A stretch of 64,000 nucleotides of DNA from Parahalioglobus pacificus (GTDB taxonomy: Bacteria > Pseudomonadota > Gammaproteobacteria > Pseudomonadales > Halieaceae). Shown piece after piece: positions 17,019-32,651 of this stretch. Under the pieces are notes generated by a model. That model searched no databases, was not told the DNA's origin, and saw only the letters and a list, made by a program, of their open reading frames with translations. Within the stretch, counting starts at the first letter, position 1; the number at the start of each line of letters is the position of its first letter. The position numbers and the translations under genes were made by a program. The stretch lies in the NCBI RefSeq assembly GCF_014652275.1, contig NZ_BMYM01000001.1:1-64000 (forward strand). The letters run 5' to 3'.

Positions 17019-18059
17019 TCAGGCAGGAGACCTTTGTGGGCTTGTGGCGGGTGACCCGGTTGCCAGTGCCAGGACCAGATTTTCCAGGTGTTGCCACCCG
17101 TCGCCGGCGCCATAGCCTTTCACACTGGCATCGGCAGCCATCAGCTGCTGCAGTAGCTGGTTCAAGGAGGCGGCGTCATGACGCTCCAGCGCACTTTGCA
17201 TCAGGCCCATACGGTTTTTCCATACCCGGCGTGCGTTTAGCGCCTGCTGCGGATTGTGCCCCTGCTCGCAGTCCTGTCGGGCGTCGAACAGCAGTCGGAT
17301 ATCCTTCGCCAATGCCCACAAAACCACCGGCGGCGCAGTGCCTTCGCCCCGCAATCCCTGCAGTTTACGCAGGCTGTCGCGTGCCTTGCCGGCAAGTGCA
17401 GTATCCACAGTATCAAACAGGTTATAACGGGCACTGTGAAGGACGCCCTCGTTAACGGTCTCCGCGGTGATTTTGCCGTCATTAGCCAGCAGTTTGAGTT
17501 TCTCAACCTCCTGCACGGCGGCCAGCAAATTGCCTTCAACCCGCTCGGCCAATAGTTGTACGGCATCGCGGTCAATCTGCATGCCTGCCGCCATAACGCG
17601 CTGCTGCAACCAGCGCGGCAACTCGTTGGCACCAATGGGCCACAGCTGCAGCGTGGCACCCGCCGCATTCAGCGCCTTGTACCACTTACTGCTAGTGGAC
17701 TGCTTATCGATCTTACCGGCAACAATGAGTAACACATCCTCGGGGGCGGCAATCTCCAGATAGGCCAGTAGTGCCTTGCTGCCCTCTGCGCCCGGTTTGC
17801 CGCTGGGCAGCCGAATTTCCAACAGACGCCGTTCGGCAAACAGTGACATGCTGCCAGCGTTTTCGAGGATAGACTGCCAGTCGAAGCCGCGTTCTCCGGC
17901 ATCGATCACTTCCCTGTCGGTGCAGCCGGCATCCCGAGCGGCTGCGCGCACGGCGTCGGCACACTCCTGCACCAGCAGTGTTTCCTCTCCGCTGATCAGA
18001 TAAACAGGGAGCAACTGTTGTTTCAGGTGGGCGGCAAGCTTCTCCGGATAGAGCTGCAT
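17019..18059 (-). CDS. holA: DNA polymerase III delta subunit
   Basis: HolA (346 residues) is the clamp-loader subunit that opens the beta sliding clamp. The N-terminus QLYPEKLAAHLKQQLLPVYLISGEETLLVQE, the following AAA-like domain (VLLIVAGKIDKQSTSSKW) and the C-terminal collar region (VLWALAKDIRLLFDARQ) are typical, and the length matches E. coli delta (343). It starts 2 bases after the lptE stop and is the last gene of the leuS-lptE-holA run, the order usual in gammaproteobacteria. Confidence 0.96.
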   Translation of the reverse strand: MQLYPEKLAAHLKQQLLPVYLISGEETLLVQECADAVRAAARDAGCTDREVIDAGERGFDWQSILENAGSMSLFAERRLLEIRLPSGKPGAEGSKALLAYLEIAAPEDVLLIVAGKIDKQSTSSKWYKALNAAGATLQLWPIGANELPRWLQQRVMAAGMQIDRDAVQLLAERVEGNLLAAVQEVEKLKLLANDGKITAETVNEGVLHSARYNLFDTVDTALAGKARDSLRKLQGLRGEGTAPPVVLWALAKDIRLLFDARQDCEQGHNPQQALNARRVWKNRMGLMQSALERHDAASLNQLLQQLMAADASVKGYGAGDGWQHLENLVLALATGSPATSPQRSPA

Positions 18060-18061
18060 GC

Positions 18062-18571
18062 TTACTGTGTGCTGGCGGCGTAAAAGCCGATACGCCTGAG
18101 AATCTGCTGCGCCAGTTCGGTGCGCATCTCGGCCTGGAGAATACGCACTTCTTCGGCTTTACCCACGACATTGCGCGGGTCGTTTTCCATTTGCCGGATA
18201 ACCGAAGCCTCGGTATCGGTCATCACCTCATCACCACGGGCGGAGGTGACGCTGAAGGTGCTGCGCATAGTGAGCTCGAACTCGGCGGCGCGCGCCTGAG
18301 CATTCAGTGACAGGTTGCGTTGGCTGAAGCGTTCCGGCCCCAGTCGCAGCAGGTAATCTGCCTCGTTGCGCTCTACCCAGACAATGCCATTAGCAGCAAA
18401 GCGCGCTTCTACTTCACGACTGAACTCGCTGTTGGGGTTGCCTGTAACGAGATTGAAGCGCTGCCAGCTCTCCGGCAGCGCGGTAGCAGCCTGGCTGCCA
18501 CGCAATTGGAAGCCGCAGGCGGTCAAACTCACGGCCAGGACAAAAACCGCCGCTGCTTTGAGGTAAGGCAT
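18062..18571 (-). CDS. lptE: LPS-assembly lipoprotein LptE
   Basis: LptE plugs the LptD barrel and helps insert lipopolysaccharide in the outer membrane. The 169-residue protein has a lipobox (SLTACGFQLRG, modified Cys about residue 19) with the family-typical CGFxLRG just after it. I use ATG 18571, preceded by GGAACA. A TTG at 18589, abutting the leuS stop, would add six residues. Position directly between leuS and holA supports the call despite the low sequence conservation of the family. Confidence 0.92.
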   Translation of the reverse strand: MPYLKAAAVFVLAVSLTACGFQLRGSQAATALPESWQRFNLVTGNPNSEFSREVEARFAANGIVWVERNEADYLLRLGPERFSQRNLSLNAQARAAEFELTMRSTFSVTSARGDEVMTDTEASVIRQMENDPRNVVGKAEEVRILQAEMRTELAQQILRRIGFYAASTQ

Positions 18572-18589
18572 TGTTCCATTCACAGGCAA

Positions 18590-22744
<4,155 letters not shown>

Positions 22745-22748
<4 letters not shown>

Positions 22749-23590
22749 TTTGGCGGGGGTCTCAAGCGTAAGCTGTGAATCTTGCGCTGATCAGCGTTGA
22801 TAACCATGAACTCAAAATCGTCGATACGCGTGATCTCATTGCGTCCCGGCATGTGCCCAAAGGCCTGGATTACCAGTCCGCCAATGGTGTCGAACTCTTC
22901 GTCGCTGAAGCTGCAGTCGAAGTGTTCATTGAAATCCTCGATGGGTGTCAGCGCCTTGATGAAATAGTCCTCATCCGTGATCTTGCGGATATACTGGTCT
23001 TCCTCGGCGTCTGTTTCGTCTTCGATTTCGCCAACGATTTCTTCCAGCACATCCTCGATGGTGACCAATCCAGCCACGCCGCCGTACTCGTCAATCACGA
23101 TCGCCATGTGATTGCGGTTCTGGCGAAATTCGCGCAGCAGCACGTTCAGGCGTTTACTCTCTGGCACAACCACCGTCGGGCGCAGCAGGTTGCGGATGTC
23201 AAAATCATTGGCATCGTCACCCAGTAACAGGGGTAGTAAGTCTTTTGCCAGCAGGATGCCGAGCACATCATCGGGGTTCTCACCAATCACGGGGTAGCGC
23301 GAGTGTGCTGAGCGGATGATCTGCGGCATGCACTCTTCCAGTGTCTGTTCCGCTTTAATGACCACCATCTGTGCGCGAGGGATCATGATGTCGCGCACGT
23401 GCATGTCGCTGACTTTCATCGCGCCTTCCATGATGCTGCGTGCGTCGTCGTCGATGACTTCGTTCTCTGCAGAGATGGAGAGCAGCTCCATCATGTCGTC
23501 ACGGCTGTGTGGCTCAGTCGAAAACAAGTGGGTGATCTTGTGGAGCCAGCTGCGGTCTTCGGAATCCGGGGTGTTCTTGTCGTCGCTCAT
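22745..23590 (-). CDS. corC: CorC/YbeX family CBS-domain protein
   Basis: The 281-residue cytoplasmic protein has two CBS domains ([21 protein letters not shown] and [26 protein letters not shown]) and a C-terminal CorC/HlyC domain ([18 protein letters not shown]). It lacks the membrane domain of longer relatives. YbeX/CorC is linked to magnesium and cobalt handling and to ribosome maturation together with YbeY. It overlaps ybeY and lnt by 4 bases on either side. Confidence 0.94.
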
Positions 23591-24074
23591 CGCGGCGGAT
23601 GCTCGCTTACGGTTGTATCGGGGGTTAGGTAGGGGCAGGGCAGACCCAGGCCAGCCAGAACGCGGGTTTCCAGCGCCTCCATCAACTCGGCCTCGTCATC
23701 GTCGATATGATCGTAGCCCAGCAAATGCAGACTACCATGCACGGTCATGTGCGCCCAGTGCGCCTGCAGGGTCTTGCCCTGCTCGGCGGCCTCGCTGCGA
23801 ACAACCGGCGCACAGATAACAATGTCACCCAGCAGGGGAAGCTCTAGTTCAGCGGGTATGTCTGAGGGAAAAGACAGCACATTGGTTGGGCGTGGCTTGT
23901 TTCGATACTGACCATTGAGGGTGGTCATCTCCGGTTCGTCCACAATGCGAACGCTCACCTCGCGCTCGCCGGGATCATCACTGGCTTCACCCAGCGCGGC
24001 AGCTATCCAGCTTCGTATGTCGTCCTCGTCGGGTACGGGCTCGGCGCTGGCATTCTGGATGTCCACCTGCAGGT

Positions 24075-24078
<4 letters not shown>
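23587..24078 (-). CDS. ybeY: Endoribonuclease YbeY
   Basis: YbeY (163 residues) is a zinc metalloenzyme needed for 16S rRNA 3' maturation and ribosome quality control. The zinc motif [11 protein letters not shown] (residues about 119-129) is complete, and the upstream TNVLSFPSD is also conserved. The gene overlaps phoH and the corC-type gene by 4 bases each. Confidence 0.97.
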
Positions 24079-25094
<1,016 letters not shown>

Positions 25095-25157
25095 TGTGCA
25101 TGCAGGCCGCGAGGGCTTTCGATTGGGATATAAAGGATATACGGCTTTTGGTGGCAG

Positions 25158-26489
25158 TCAAATGTCCACTTGCTCGCCGCGCAGGGAGTTGGGCAGGGCC
25201 TCGTGAATCAATACGTCGGTGAATTCGCCAATCAGACTGTGGTCATCACAGCGGAAGTTCACCACGCGGTTGTTCTCGGTGCGCCCCTGCAACTGGCCGG
25301 GGTCTTTCTTGGACACGCCGGTGACAAGAATGCGCTGGGTCGAGCCCACCATCTTGCGACTGATGTCCTGAGCCTGCTGATTAATGCGCGTTTGCAGGAT
25401 TTGTAAGCGCTGCTTCTTCACCGCTTCATCGGTCTCATCGGGTAAGTCTGATGCCGGGGTGCCTGGCCGCGCGCTGTAGATGAAGCTGAAGGACACATCG
25501 AAGCCAATGTCCTCAATCAGCTTCATGGTGGCAGCAAAGTCGGCCTCTGTTTCGCCGGGGAAGCCCACGATAAAGTCTGACGAGAGACTGATGTCGGGGC
25601 GAATCTTGCGCAGACGACGAATCTTGGACTTGTACTCCAACGCCGTGTGACCGCGTTTCATGGCCATCAAAATCCTGTCGGAGCCGCTTTGGACCGGCAG
25701 GTGCAAGTGATCCACCAGCTGGGGAATTTCTGCATAGGCATCGATGATGGCGTCGCTGAATTCCACCGGGTGAGACGTTGTGTAGCGAATTCGGTCGATG
25801 CCCGGTATGCGCGCAACAAAGTGCAGCAATTCGGCAAAATCCACAATCTCGCCCAGATGATTCTCACCGCGGTAAGCATTGACGTTCTGGCCCAGCAGAT
25901 TGACCTCACGTACGCCGCCCTGGGCCAGGTGGGCAATTTCGGCAATCACGTCGTCCAGCGGGCGCGATACTTCCTCGCCACGGGTGTAGGGCACAACGCA
26001 GAATGTGCAGTACTTGCTGCAGCCTTCCATGATGGAGACGAAAGCGGTAGGGCCTTCGACTTTGGGCTCGGGCAGGCGGTCGAACTTTTCTATTTCCGGG
26101 AAGCTGATGTCTACCACAACCGTGCCGCCGGGGCCGCGTTTGTCCATCATGTCCGGTAGGCGGTGCAGTGTTTGTGGACCAAAAACCAGATCCACGTAGG
26201 GAGCGCGTTTCCCAATCTCTTCGCCTTCCTGACTGGCCACACAACCGCCAACGCCAATCACCAGGTCCGGATTCTTCTGTTTCAGGTGCTTCCAGCGCCC
26301 TAGCTGGTGGAAGACCTTTTCCTGGGCTTTTTCGCGGATCGAACAGGTGTTGAGCAGCAGGACATCGGCCTCTTCGGGGTTGTCCGTCTCGATCAGGCCA
26401 TGGCTGTCTTCCAGCAGATCGCGCATACGCGCCGAGTCGTACTCGTTCATCTGGCAGCCGTGGGTCTTGATGTAGAGTTTCTTGCTCAC
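25158..26489 (-). CDS. miaB: tRNA-2-methylthio-N6-dimethylallyladenosine synthase
   Basis: MiaB (443 residues) is a radical-SAM methylthiotransferase that acts on i6A37 of tRNAs reading UNN codons. The N-terminal MTTase domain begins [19 protein letters not shown]. The radical-SAM cluster motif is [19 protein letters not shown], and a C-terminal TRAM domain ([20 protein letters not shown]) binds tRNA. All expected cysteines are visible. It heads the minus-strand block with ybeZ, the usual gammaproteobacterial order. Confidence 0.97.
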   Translation of the reverse strand: MSKKLYIKTHGCQMNEYDSARMRDLLEDSHGLIETDNPEEADVLLLNTCSIREKAQEKVFHQLGRWKHLKQKNPDLVIGVGGCVASQEGEEIGKRAPYVDLVFGPQTLHRLPDMMDKRGPGGTVVVDISFPEIEKFDRLPEPKVEGPTAFVSIMEGCSKYCTFCVVPYTRGEEVSRPLDDVIAEIAHLAQGGVREVNLLGQNVNAYRGENHLGEIVDFAELLHFVARIPGIDRIRYTTSHPVEFSDAIIDAYAEIPQLVDHLHLPVQSGSDRILMAMKRGHTALEYKSKIRRLRKIRPDISLSSDFIVGFPGETEADFAATMKLIEDIGFDVSFSFIYSARPGTPASDLPDETDEAVKKQRLQILQTRINQQAQDISRKMVGSTQRILVTGVSKKDPGQLQGRTENNRVVNFRCDDHSLIGEFTDVLIHEALPNSLRGEQVDI

Positions 26490-26668
26490 CGCGTGTCGGT
26501 TCCGTTGTCCGGCTACTGTGTCAGCCGATAAAAAGGGGTGCGGATTATACCGATTTCAACCCCCGGGAACAGCCCGCGTGCTGGTATTTCGCGCCTGTGG
26601 TGGTAACATTGCCGTCCCCGAAATCCGGGAGAGTCTGCGGTGGCCACGGCGCCGCCCTTGAGGAGAGT

Positions 26669-27016
26669 ATGACGTCCTACCCCGTTTACAAAGTGGTGTT
26701 CCAGAATGGTAATCAGGTGTTTGAGGTATTTGCGCGCCAGATTTACCAGAGCGACATGTGGGGCTTCATCGAAATTGAGGAATTTCTCTTCGGCGAGCGC
26801 TCTCAAATCGTGGTGGATCCCAGCGAAGAGAAGCTGAAAAATGAATTCAGCGGCGTTAAGCGCACCTACATCCCTATGCACTCGGTGATTCGCATTGATG
26901 AGGTGGATAAAGAAGGTGCCAGCAAGGTGTCTGACACCAAGCCCGCCGAGGGCAATGTTGCTGCCTTTCCATTAGCGGGGGCTCCCAGGTCGCCCCAGCA
27001 AGGCAGCGAAGACTAA
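26669..27016 (+). CDS. DUF1820 family protein
   Basis: The 115-residue cytoplasmic protein begins SYPVYKVVFQNGNQVFEVFARQ and contains MWGFIEIEEFLFGERSQIVVDPSEEKLKNEF and the proline stretch TYIPMHSVIRIDEV. This is the DUF1820 pattern, a small conserved family in gammaproteobacteria with no known biochemical role. ATG 26669 has AGGAGAG just upstream. Its 3' end overlaps the convergent aminotransferase gene by 4 bases. The C-terminal 30 residues are low complexity. Confidence 0.88.
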   Translation: MTSYPVYKVVFQNGNQVFEVFARQIYQSDMWGFIEIEEFLFGERSQIVVDPSEEKLKNEFSGVKRTYIPMHSVIRIDEVDKEGASKVSDTKPAEGNVAAFPLAGAPRSPQQGSED

Positions 27017-28254
27017 TTCTGCGCTGCCCTCAAGGTGGCCAATTTCACACACAGCGCAAACACCTGCGCGCAGCGTTCTACGTCTTCAAGGCAAGGGTAC
27101 GTTGGCGCGAGGCGTATATTGCTGTCGGTCGGGTCCTGCCCATAAGGGTAAGTCGCTCCGGCGGGCGTGAGCTTGACGCCAACTGCTGCGGCCAATGCCA
27201 CAACGTCTTTGGCCAAGCCTGGCAGGGTATCAAAGGAGATAAAATAGCCTCCCTGCGGCGTGGTCCACTGTCCAAACTCTTGGCCCGCCAATTCCTTCTC
27301 CAGCACCTGTAGAACTGCCTCAAACTTAGGTTTGATGAGGGCGGCCTGACGGGCCATATGCGCTTCAATCGCCTGCGCATCCGGTAAGAAGCGCAGGTGC
27401 CTTAGTTGATTGACCTTGTCCGGGCCAATGGTGCGAAAAGAAAGGTGTTTAGCGAAACCCGATAACCAGTCGGCATCTGCCCCCAGGAAGGCGACGCCGG
27501 CACCGGCAAAGGTGACCTTGGAGGTTGACCCGAACTGCAGAACGCTGGCCAGTGTGCCCGCTTCTCGCGCAGCCTTTGAGATACTGGCGAGCGCAGGCGC
27601 CTCGGGTGTCAGTGCATGCACGGCATAGGCGTTATCCCACATCACGGTGAAGGGGCCGCTTGCGTGCTGCGGTAGCCGGGCGATACGCGCCACCGTATCG
27701 TCGCTGTAGACACAGCCGGTGGGGTTGGAAAAGCGGGGGACGCACCAGATGCCGCAAATAGTGCCATCTTCTGCCAGCAGCGACTCAACAACATCCATAT
27801 CGGGACCGTTGTCGTTCAGCGGTACGCTGATCATTTCCAGATCCAGACGCTCGCACACCGAGAAGTGGCGGTCGTACCCGGGTGCGGGACACAGGAAGCG
27901 GCGCACACCGCCATCATTGTTGGAGTGCTGTAGCGCGTATTCAAGCGCCAGATACATTAGACTCAGACTGCTGTTACCGCCCACCAGTACTTCATTTGGA
28001 TGTAGATCGAACAGTTCCCCGAACAGTTCGCGCAGTTCAAACAGGCCCATCAGCTCGCCATAGTTTCTAACGTCGACGCCGCTATCGCTGCGGTAATTAC
28101 CCTGGAGAATCCCGTCGAGGGAATCTGACAACGCCAGTTGTTCCGGGGCAGGTTTGCCGCGCGTGAGGTCAAGATCGAGGCCGAGCTCGGTCAGCGCCTT
28201 GTAGCTTTCCTCGAGCGCCTGCAGGTCGTCATTATTACTGTGGGCTATAGTCAT
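27013..28254 (-). CDS. Aspartate aminotransferase, subgroup Ic
   Basis: The 413-residue PLP enzyme resembles the subgroup Ic aspartate aminotransferases, best known from actinobacteria. Family-specific stretches are DLTRGKPAPEQLALS, NYGELMGLFELRELFGELF and VGGNSSLSLMYLALEYAL. The PLP lysine is in FGSTSKVTFAGAGVAF and the carboxylate-binding Arg in SNIRLAPTYP. It should interconvert aspartate and oxaloacetate with 2-oxoglutarate, but substrate range is inferred. It is transcribed divergently from lon. Confidence 0.85.
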   Translation of the reverse strand: MTIAHSNNDDLQALEESYKALTELGLDLDLTRGKPAPEQLALSDSLDGILQGNYRSDSGVDVRNYGELMGLFELRELFGELFDLHPNEVLVGGNSSLSLMYLALEYALQHSNNDGGVRRFLCPAPGYDRHFSVCERLDLEMISVPLNDNGPDMDVVESLLAEDGTICGIWCVPRFSNPTGCVYSDDTVARIARLPQHASGPFTVMWDNAYAVHALTPEAPALASISKAAREAGTLASVLQFGSTSKVTFAGAGVAFLGADADWLSGFAKHLSFRTIGPDKVNQLRHLRFLPDAQAIEAHMARQAALIKPKFEAVLQVLEKELAGQEFGQWTTPQGGYFISFDTLPGLAKDVVALAAAVGVKLTPAGATYPYGQDPTDSNIRLAPTYPCLEDVERCAQVFALCVKLATLRAAQN

Positions 28255-28386
28255 TGAGTCAGTACACGCCGTATAAATTCAGCAATCGACAGTATAAGGC
28301 AGCGCACAGGCATTCGAGAGTCCTTGCTTGAAAGCGTGTGGAAGACCCCCCATATCCATACGATGGAAAATGACACAGGAATACCC

Positions 28387-30810
28387 ATGAGCGAGCAGGA
28401 TCAGGCAGTGGATGGTGAGGTTATCGATCACGGCGATAGCGGCCAGGCGCCTGCCGTTGCAGAGGATGTACTGCCGGACACCCTGCACCTGATCCCGGTG
28501 CCGCAGCGCCCCTTCTTCCCCGGACAGGTCCAACCGGTTGCCATCAATATCGAAGAGTGGGGTGCCACCCTTCAGGCGGTGAAAGCCAGCGGCAATCCCG
28601 TCATTGGACTGTCATACGTCGAGCGCAAGCCGGACACAGCGGCAGACCCCCGCCAGTTCCCTGAGATTGGTTGTGTGGTGAGATTGCACAAGCCGCCGAT
28701 GGTGGCGGATAACCCGGGACACTTTCTCGCCCAGGGCGTACGCCGCTTCCGGATTGTGCGTTGGTTGAATGATAAACCCCCATATCTGGCGCAGGTTGAA
28801 TACCCGCGCAGTCAGGGCGATAAAGACAGCGATGAGATTAAGGCCTATGCCATGGCCCTGATCAAGGAAGTAAAGGAGCTGTTGCCGCTCAACCCGCTGT
28901 ACAGCGAAGAGCTCAAGCAGTACATCGGCAACTTCAATCCCAATCAGCCCAGTCTGTTGGCCGACTTCTCGGCGGCATTGACGACCGCATCGGGTGATCA
29001 GCTACAGGAAATTCTGGACACCCTGCCACTTCGATCGCGCATAGAGAAAGTGCTCAAGCTACTGCACAAAGAGCGTGAAGTGGCTGAACTCCAGGGCCAG
29101 ATTACCAGTCAGGTGAACGAGAAGGTCTCTGACCAGCAGCGGGAGTTCTTTCTGCGCGAGCAGCTGAAAATCATCCAGAAGGAACTGGGAATCTCCAAAG
29201 ATGACCGCACCTCTGATGCGGAGACTTTTGAGTCCCGGTTGGAGGGTCTGACGCTGCCGGAGGCTGCTGAGGCGCGTATTCGCGATGAACTGAACAAGCT
29301 GTCTGTGCTCGAGACCGGGTCTCCCGAATATGGTGTTACACGTAACTACCTGGACTGGGCAACCTCGGTTCCCTGGGGACGTTACTCTGAGGACAACCTC
29401 GAGTTGAAACACGCCCGCGGTGTGTTGAATGAGTATCACGACGGCTTGGACGACGTGAAAGATCGCATCCTGGAGTTTCTGGCGGTGGGCGCTTTTAAGG
29501 GCGAGATTGCCGGATCCATTCTGCTGTTGGTTGGACCACCGGGGGTGGGCAAGACCAGTATCGGTCGCTCCGTGGCTGCGGCCCTGGGGCGTGAGTTTTA
29601 TCGTTTCAGTCTTGGCGGTATGCGCGATGAGGCGGAGATCAAAGGGCATCGCCGGACCTATATTGGAGCCATGCCGGGTAAGTTCGTGCAGGCGCTGAAG
29701 GAGGTAGAGGTCTCCAACCCGGTGATTATGCTGGATGAGATCGACAAGATCGGCGCCTCCTACCAGGGCGACCCCGCGTCGGCACTGCTGGAGGTGCTAG
29801 ACCCCGAGCAGAACAGCGAATTTCTTGATCATTACCTCGATCTTCGCGTCGACCTCAGCAAGGTCCTGTTCATCTGCACCGCCAACCAGCTGGATACTAT
29901 CCCCGGCCCGCTGCTGGACCGAATGGAAACCATTCGGCTCTCTGGTTATGTGGCGGAAGAGAAACTGTCTATTGCTAGGAACCACCTGTGGCCCAAGCAA
30001 CTGGAACGTCATGGCTTGAAGGATGAGCAGCTCAAGATCAACGATGCCGGACTTAAGTACGTGATTGACTCCTACTGCCGCGAGGCTGGGGTGCGCACGC
30101 TGGAGAAACAGCTGTCGCGCATCATGCGTAAAGCGATCGTGCATCTGTTGGAGTCAGATGACACCAGGATGCGGGTCGGCAAGAAGGACATCGATACCCT
30201 GCTGGGCAAGCCCCCCTTTCAGCCCGATAAACCTGTGCGTGGCCTCGGTGTTGCCACAGGCCTTGCATGGACGGCCATGGGCGGTGCAACCCTGGCGATC
30301 GAGTCATCCCAGATTCACACGCTTAATCGTGGGTTTAAGCTCACCGGGCGTCTCGGCGAAGTCATGCGGGAATCCGCTGAGATTGCCTACAGCTATGTCA
30401 TTGGACACCTGAAAGACTACGGCTGCGATCCTGACTTCTTTGATATGAGCATGGTGCACCTGCACGTGCCAGAGGGCGCTACGCCGAAGGACGGGCCCAG
30501 TGCCGGTATCACCATGGCCACAGCACTGGTGTCGCTGGCACGGAAGGAACGCATAAAGCGGCCGCTGGCCATGACAGGCGAGTTGACCCTGACAGGTCAG
30601 GTGTTGGCAGTGGGCGGTATCCGCGAAAAAGTGATAGCTGCCAGGCGCAGCAAGATCATGGAGTTGATATTGCCCCACGCGAATCGCAGGGACTTCGAAG
30701 AGCTACCGGACTATTTGCGTGAGGGCATTAACGTGCATTTCGCTCGCACGTACCGTGAAGTGTTTGAGTTTGTATTTCATGAGCATCGCAGGGAAAAATC
30801 CCTGCACTGA
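28387..30810 (+). CDS. lon: ATP-dependent protease Lon
   Basis: The 807-residue LonA-type protease degrades damaged and regulatory cytoplasmic proteins. It has an N-terminal substrate-binding domain (HLIPVPQRPFFPGQVQPV), an AAA+ module with Walker A GPPGVGKTS (near residue 382) and Walker B VIMLDEIDKIG, and a C-terminal peptidase domain. In the latter the catalytic Ser is in PKDGPSAG (about residue 705) and Lys in GGIREKVIAARR. The N-terminus departs from E. coli Lon, fitting the second Lon group of gammaproteobacteria. ATG 28387 has AGGAA upstream; an upstream GTG/ATG pair is open but less likely. Confidence 0.95.
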   Translation: MSEQDQAVDGEVIDHGDSGQAPAVAEDVLPDTLHLIPVPQRPFFPGQVQPVAINIEEWGATLQAVKASGNPVIGLSYVERKPDTAADPRQFPEIGCVVRLHKPPMVADNPGHFLAQGVRRFRIVRWLNDKPPYLAQVEYPRSQGDKDSDEIKAYAMALIKEVKELLPLNPLYSEELKQYIGNFNPNQPSLLADFSAALTTASGDQLQEILDTLPLRSRIEKVLKLLHKEREVAELQGQITSQVNEKVSDQQREFFLREQLKIIQKELGISKDDRTSDAETFESRLEGLTLPEAAEARIRDELNKLSVLETGSPEYGVTRNYLDWATSVPWGRYSEDNLELKHARGVLNEYHDGLDDVKDRILEFLAVGAFKGEIAGSILLLVGPPGVGKTSIGRSVAAALGREFYRFSLGGMRDEAEIKGHRRTYIGAMPGKFVQALKEVEVSNPVIMLDEIDKIGASYQGDPASALLEVLDPEQNSEFLDHYLDLRVDLSKVLFICTANQLDTIPGPLLDRMETIRLSGYVAEEKLSIARNHLWPKQLERHGLKDEQLKINDAGLKYVIDSYCREAGVRTLEKQLSRIMRKAIVHLLESDDTRMRVGKKDIDTLLGKPPFQPDKPVRGLGVATGLAWTAMGGATLAIESSQIHTLNRGFKLTGRLGEVMRESAEIAYSYVIGHLKDYGCDPDFFDMSMVHLHVPEGATPKDGPSAGITMATALVSLARKERIKRPLAMTGELTLTGQVLAVGGIREKVIAARRSKIMELILPHANRRDFEELPDYLREGINVHFARTYREVFEFVFHEHRREKSLH

Positions 30811-30816
30811 TTCCAA

Positions 30817-31791
30817 TCAGGGCGCGTAGGCGGTGATCACGGCGCGGCGGGGCGCTGGATAGCCCTCGATACTTTTGCTGCTGTCCTGTGGGTCCAGGAA
30901 GTTGGCCAGTGAGTGGAACGTCATCCATTCGGTGCTGCGCTGTTCATCAACCGTTGTTGTCCCCACATCAACCACCTTCGCGTCGCGGTAACCGACTTTG
31001 GCTAGCCAGCCCAGTAAGGTGTCGCAACTTGGCAGGAACCAGACATTGCCCATGCGAGCATAGCGACCCTCGGGCACCAGTGTTTGGCCCAGCCCTCCCT
31101 CGATAACCAGGGTTTCCAGAACCAGTTGTCCGTCGCTTCGCAGGCAGTCTCGTAACTCCAGCAAGTGGTCGAAGGGTGAGCGCCGGTGATACAGCACACC
31201 CATGGAAAACACGGTGTCGAAGGCTTTCAGCTTTTCAGGCACATGCTCAATACCCGCCGGTATCAGCCAGATGTTGTCGCGATTTAAATAGCGCTGCAGG
31301 GCCAAAAACTGCATCACGAACAGTGGTGTGGGGTCTATGCCGATAACTTCACCCGCACCCGCGCCCAACATGCGCCAGCAGTGGTATCCGCTGCCACAAC
31401 CCACGTCCAGCACACGGCGTCCGTCCAGGGCGTCGAGATGCAACGCTAACCGATCCCACTTCCAGTCGGAGCGCCACTCGGTATCAATGTGCACGCCGAA
31501 CAGCTCAAACGGACCTTTGCGCCATGGGTGAAGACCCATGAGTGCATCGCGCAGTGATTGCTGTTGCGTTGGAGTCAGGGGCTCGTCAATGCTGCAGCCA
31601 ACTCGTGCGGTGTCGAGGTGAAGATGGTCAGGGGTAAGATCGGGGAGCGCGTCCAGCGCGGCCTGCCACCGGGGGATGTCGCCATAGCGTTTGACAGACA
31701 TACCCTGTGCGAGGCGGTCCGGTAGGGTTTCGGCCCATCGACACAATTGCTCGTGTGTTTGCCAGCGCGCTATCAGCGTTTCATAGTCCAC
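30817..31791 (-). CDS. cmoB: tRNA U34 carboxymethyltransferase CmoB
   Basis: CmoB (324 residues) transfers the carboxymethyl group of carboxy-SAM to 5-hydroxyuridine at tRNA position 34. The SAM-binding motif VLDVGCGSGYHCWRMLGAGA and the family-specific FSMGVLYHRRSPFDHLLELRD are present. GTG 31791 overlaps the cmoA stop by one base (TAGTG), so the two are translationally coupled. Lon converges on its 3' end with only 6 bases between the stops. Confidence 0.96.
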   Translation of the reverse strand: MDYETLIARWQTHEQLCRWAETLPDRLAQGMSVKRYGDIPRWQAALDALPDLTPDHLHLDTARVGCSIDEPLTPTQQQSLRDALMGLHPWRKGPFELFGVHIDTEWRSDWKWDRLALHLDALDGRRVLDVGCGSGYHCWRMLGAGAGEVIGIDPTPLFVMQFLALQRYLNRDNIWLIPAGIEHVPEKLKAFDTVFSMGVLYHRRSPFDHLLELRDCLRSDGQLVLETLVIEGGLGQTLVPEGRYARMGNVWFLPSCDTLLGWLAKVGYRDAKVVDVGTTTVDEQRSTEWMTFHSLANFLDPQDSSKSIEGYPAPRRAVITAYAP

Positions 31792-32522
31792 TACTTAACG
31801 GCGACCAGCGAAGCGAAGTTAAAGCACTGGAACCAGACATCGCAGCTGCTAAAGCCTGCCTGAGCGATGCGTTGCTTATGCGACGCCAGCGTCTCGGGGA
31901 TCAGCACGTTTTCCAACGCGTTGCGCTTGTTGGCAATTTCCAGGTCGCTGTAGCCATTGGCGCGTTTGAACTGATGGTGCAAATCGATATTCAGCGCATC
32001 CAGATGGGGGTCTTCGAAGGTTACTTTCTCAGACAGTACTACGACGCCGCCGGGGCGCATTCCCTCGTAGATACCACGTAGTACGGCTTCACGCTTCTCG
32101 ACGGGCACAAACTGCAGTGTCCAGTTCAGCACGACCACCGACGCGTCCTGCACAACGACATCGGTCAGGTCAGCCAACATCAATTCCACAGGCGTATCGT
32201 GACTGTCGGTTGCCAGAATCACTTCACAGCGCTCAAGCATGGCGCTGGAGTTATCAACCCCCACAATCCGGCAGTCCGCGGGCAGCGTATTCTGTTTCAT
32301 GGAAAGCGTGGACGCGCCCAGAGAACAACCCAGATCGTATAGCGTCGAACCGGCACTGGCATAGCGCGAAGCGATCAGCCCTGTCATTGCAACAACGGTG
32401 GTGTAGCCCGGCACAGAGCGTTTGATCATGTCGGGAAACACGGTTGCAACCCGATCGTCGAAGGCAAACAGGCCGGGTTCGGCCAAGCTGTCGGCATAGA
32501 TGTTGTCGCGTTGGTCAGTCAC
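31791..32522 (-). CDS. cmoA: Carboxy-SAM synthase CmoA
   Basis: CmoA (243 residues) makes carboxy-S-adenosyl-methionine from SAM and prephenate for CmoB. Conserved stretches are DNIYADSLAEPGLFAFDDRV, TLYDLGCSLGASTLSM and VVLNWTLQFVPVEKREAVL. The gene forms a pair with cmoB and is divergent from the alpha/beta hydrolase gene at 32652. Confidence 0.97.
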   Translation of the reverse strand: MTDQRDNIYADSLAEPGLFAFDDRVATVFPDMIKRSVPGYTTVVAMTGLIASRYASAGSTLYDLGCSLGASTLSMKQNTLPADCRIVGVDNSSAMLERCEVILATDSHDTPVELMLADLTDVVVQDASVVVLNWTLQFVPVEKREAVLRGIYEGMRPGGVVVLSEKVTFEDPHLDALNIDLHHQFKRANGYSDLEIANKRNALENVLIPETLASHKQRIAQAGFSSCDVWFQCFNFASLVAVK

Positions 32523-32651
32523 GATCAGGCCTGCGGAATAGGAGTCAGGCGGGCGATTTTATCATGAGTAGTTGTACCGGGTGTCCGCCTGCGCACTGTG
32601 CAGATTGTGCCGGAAGCGCCACACTGTAAATACCAACGCCGAGGGCAAACT

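Noticed and set aside
30788-30805. GCAGGG/CCCTGC hairpin at the end of lon
   Set aside because: It lies within the coding end, has no U-tract and may be chance, so I did not call it a terminator.
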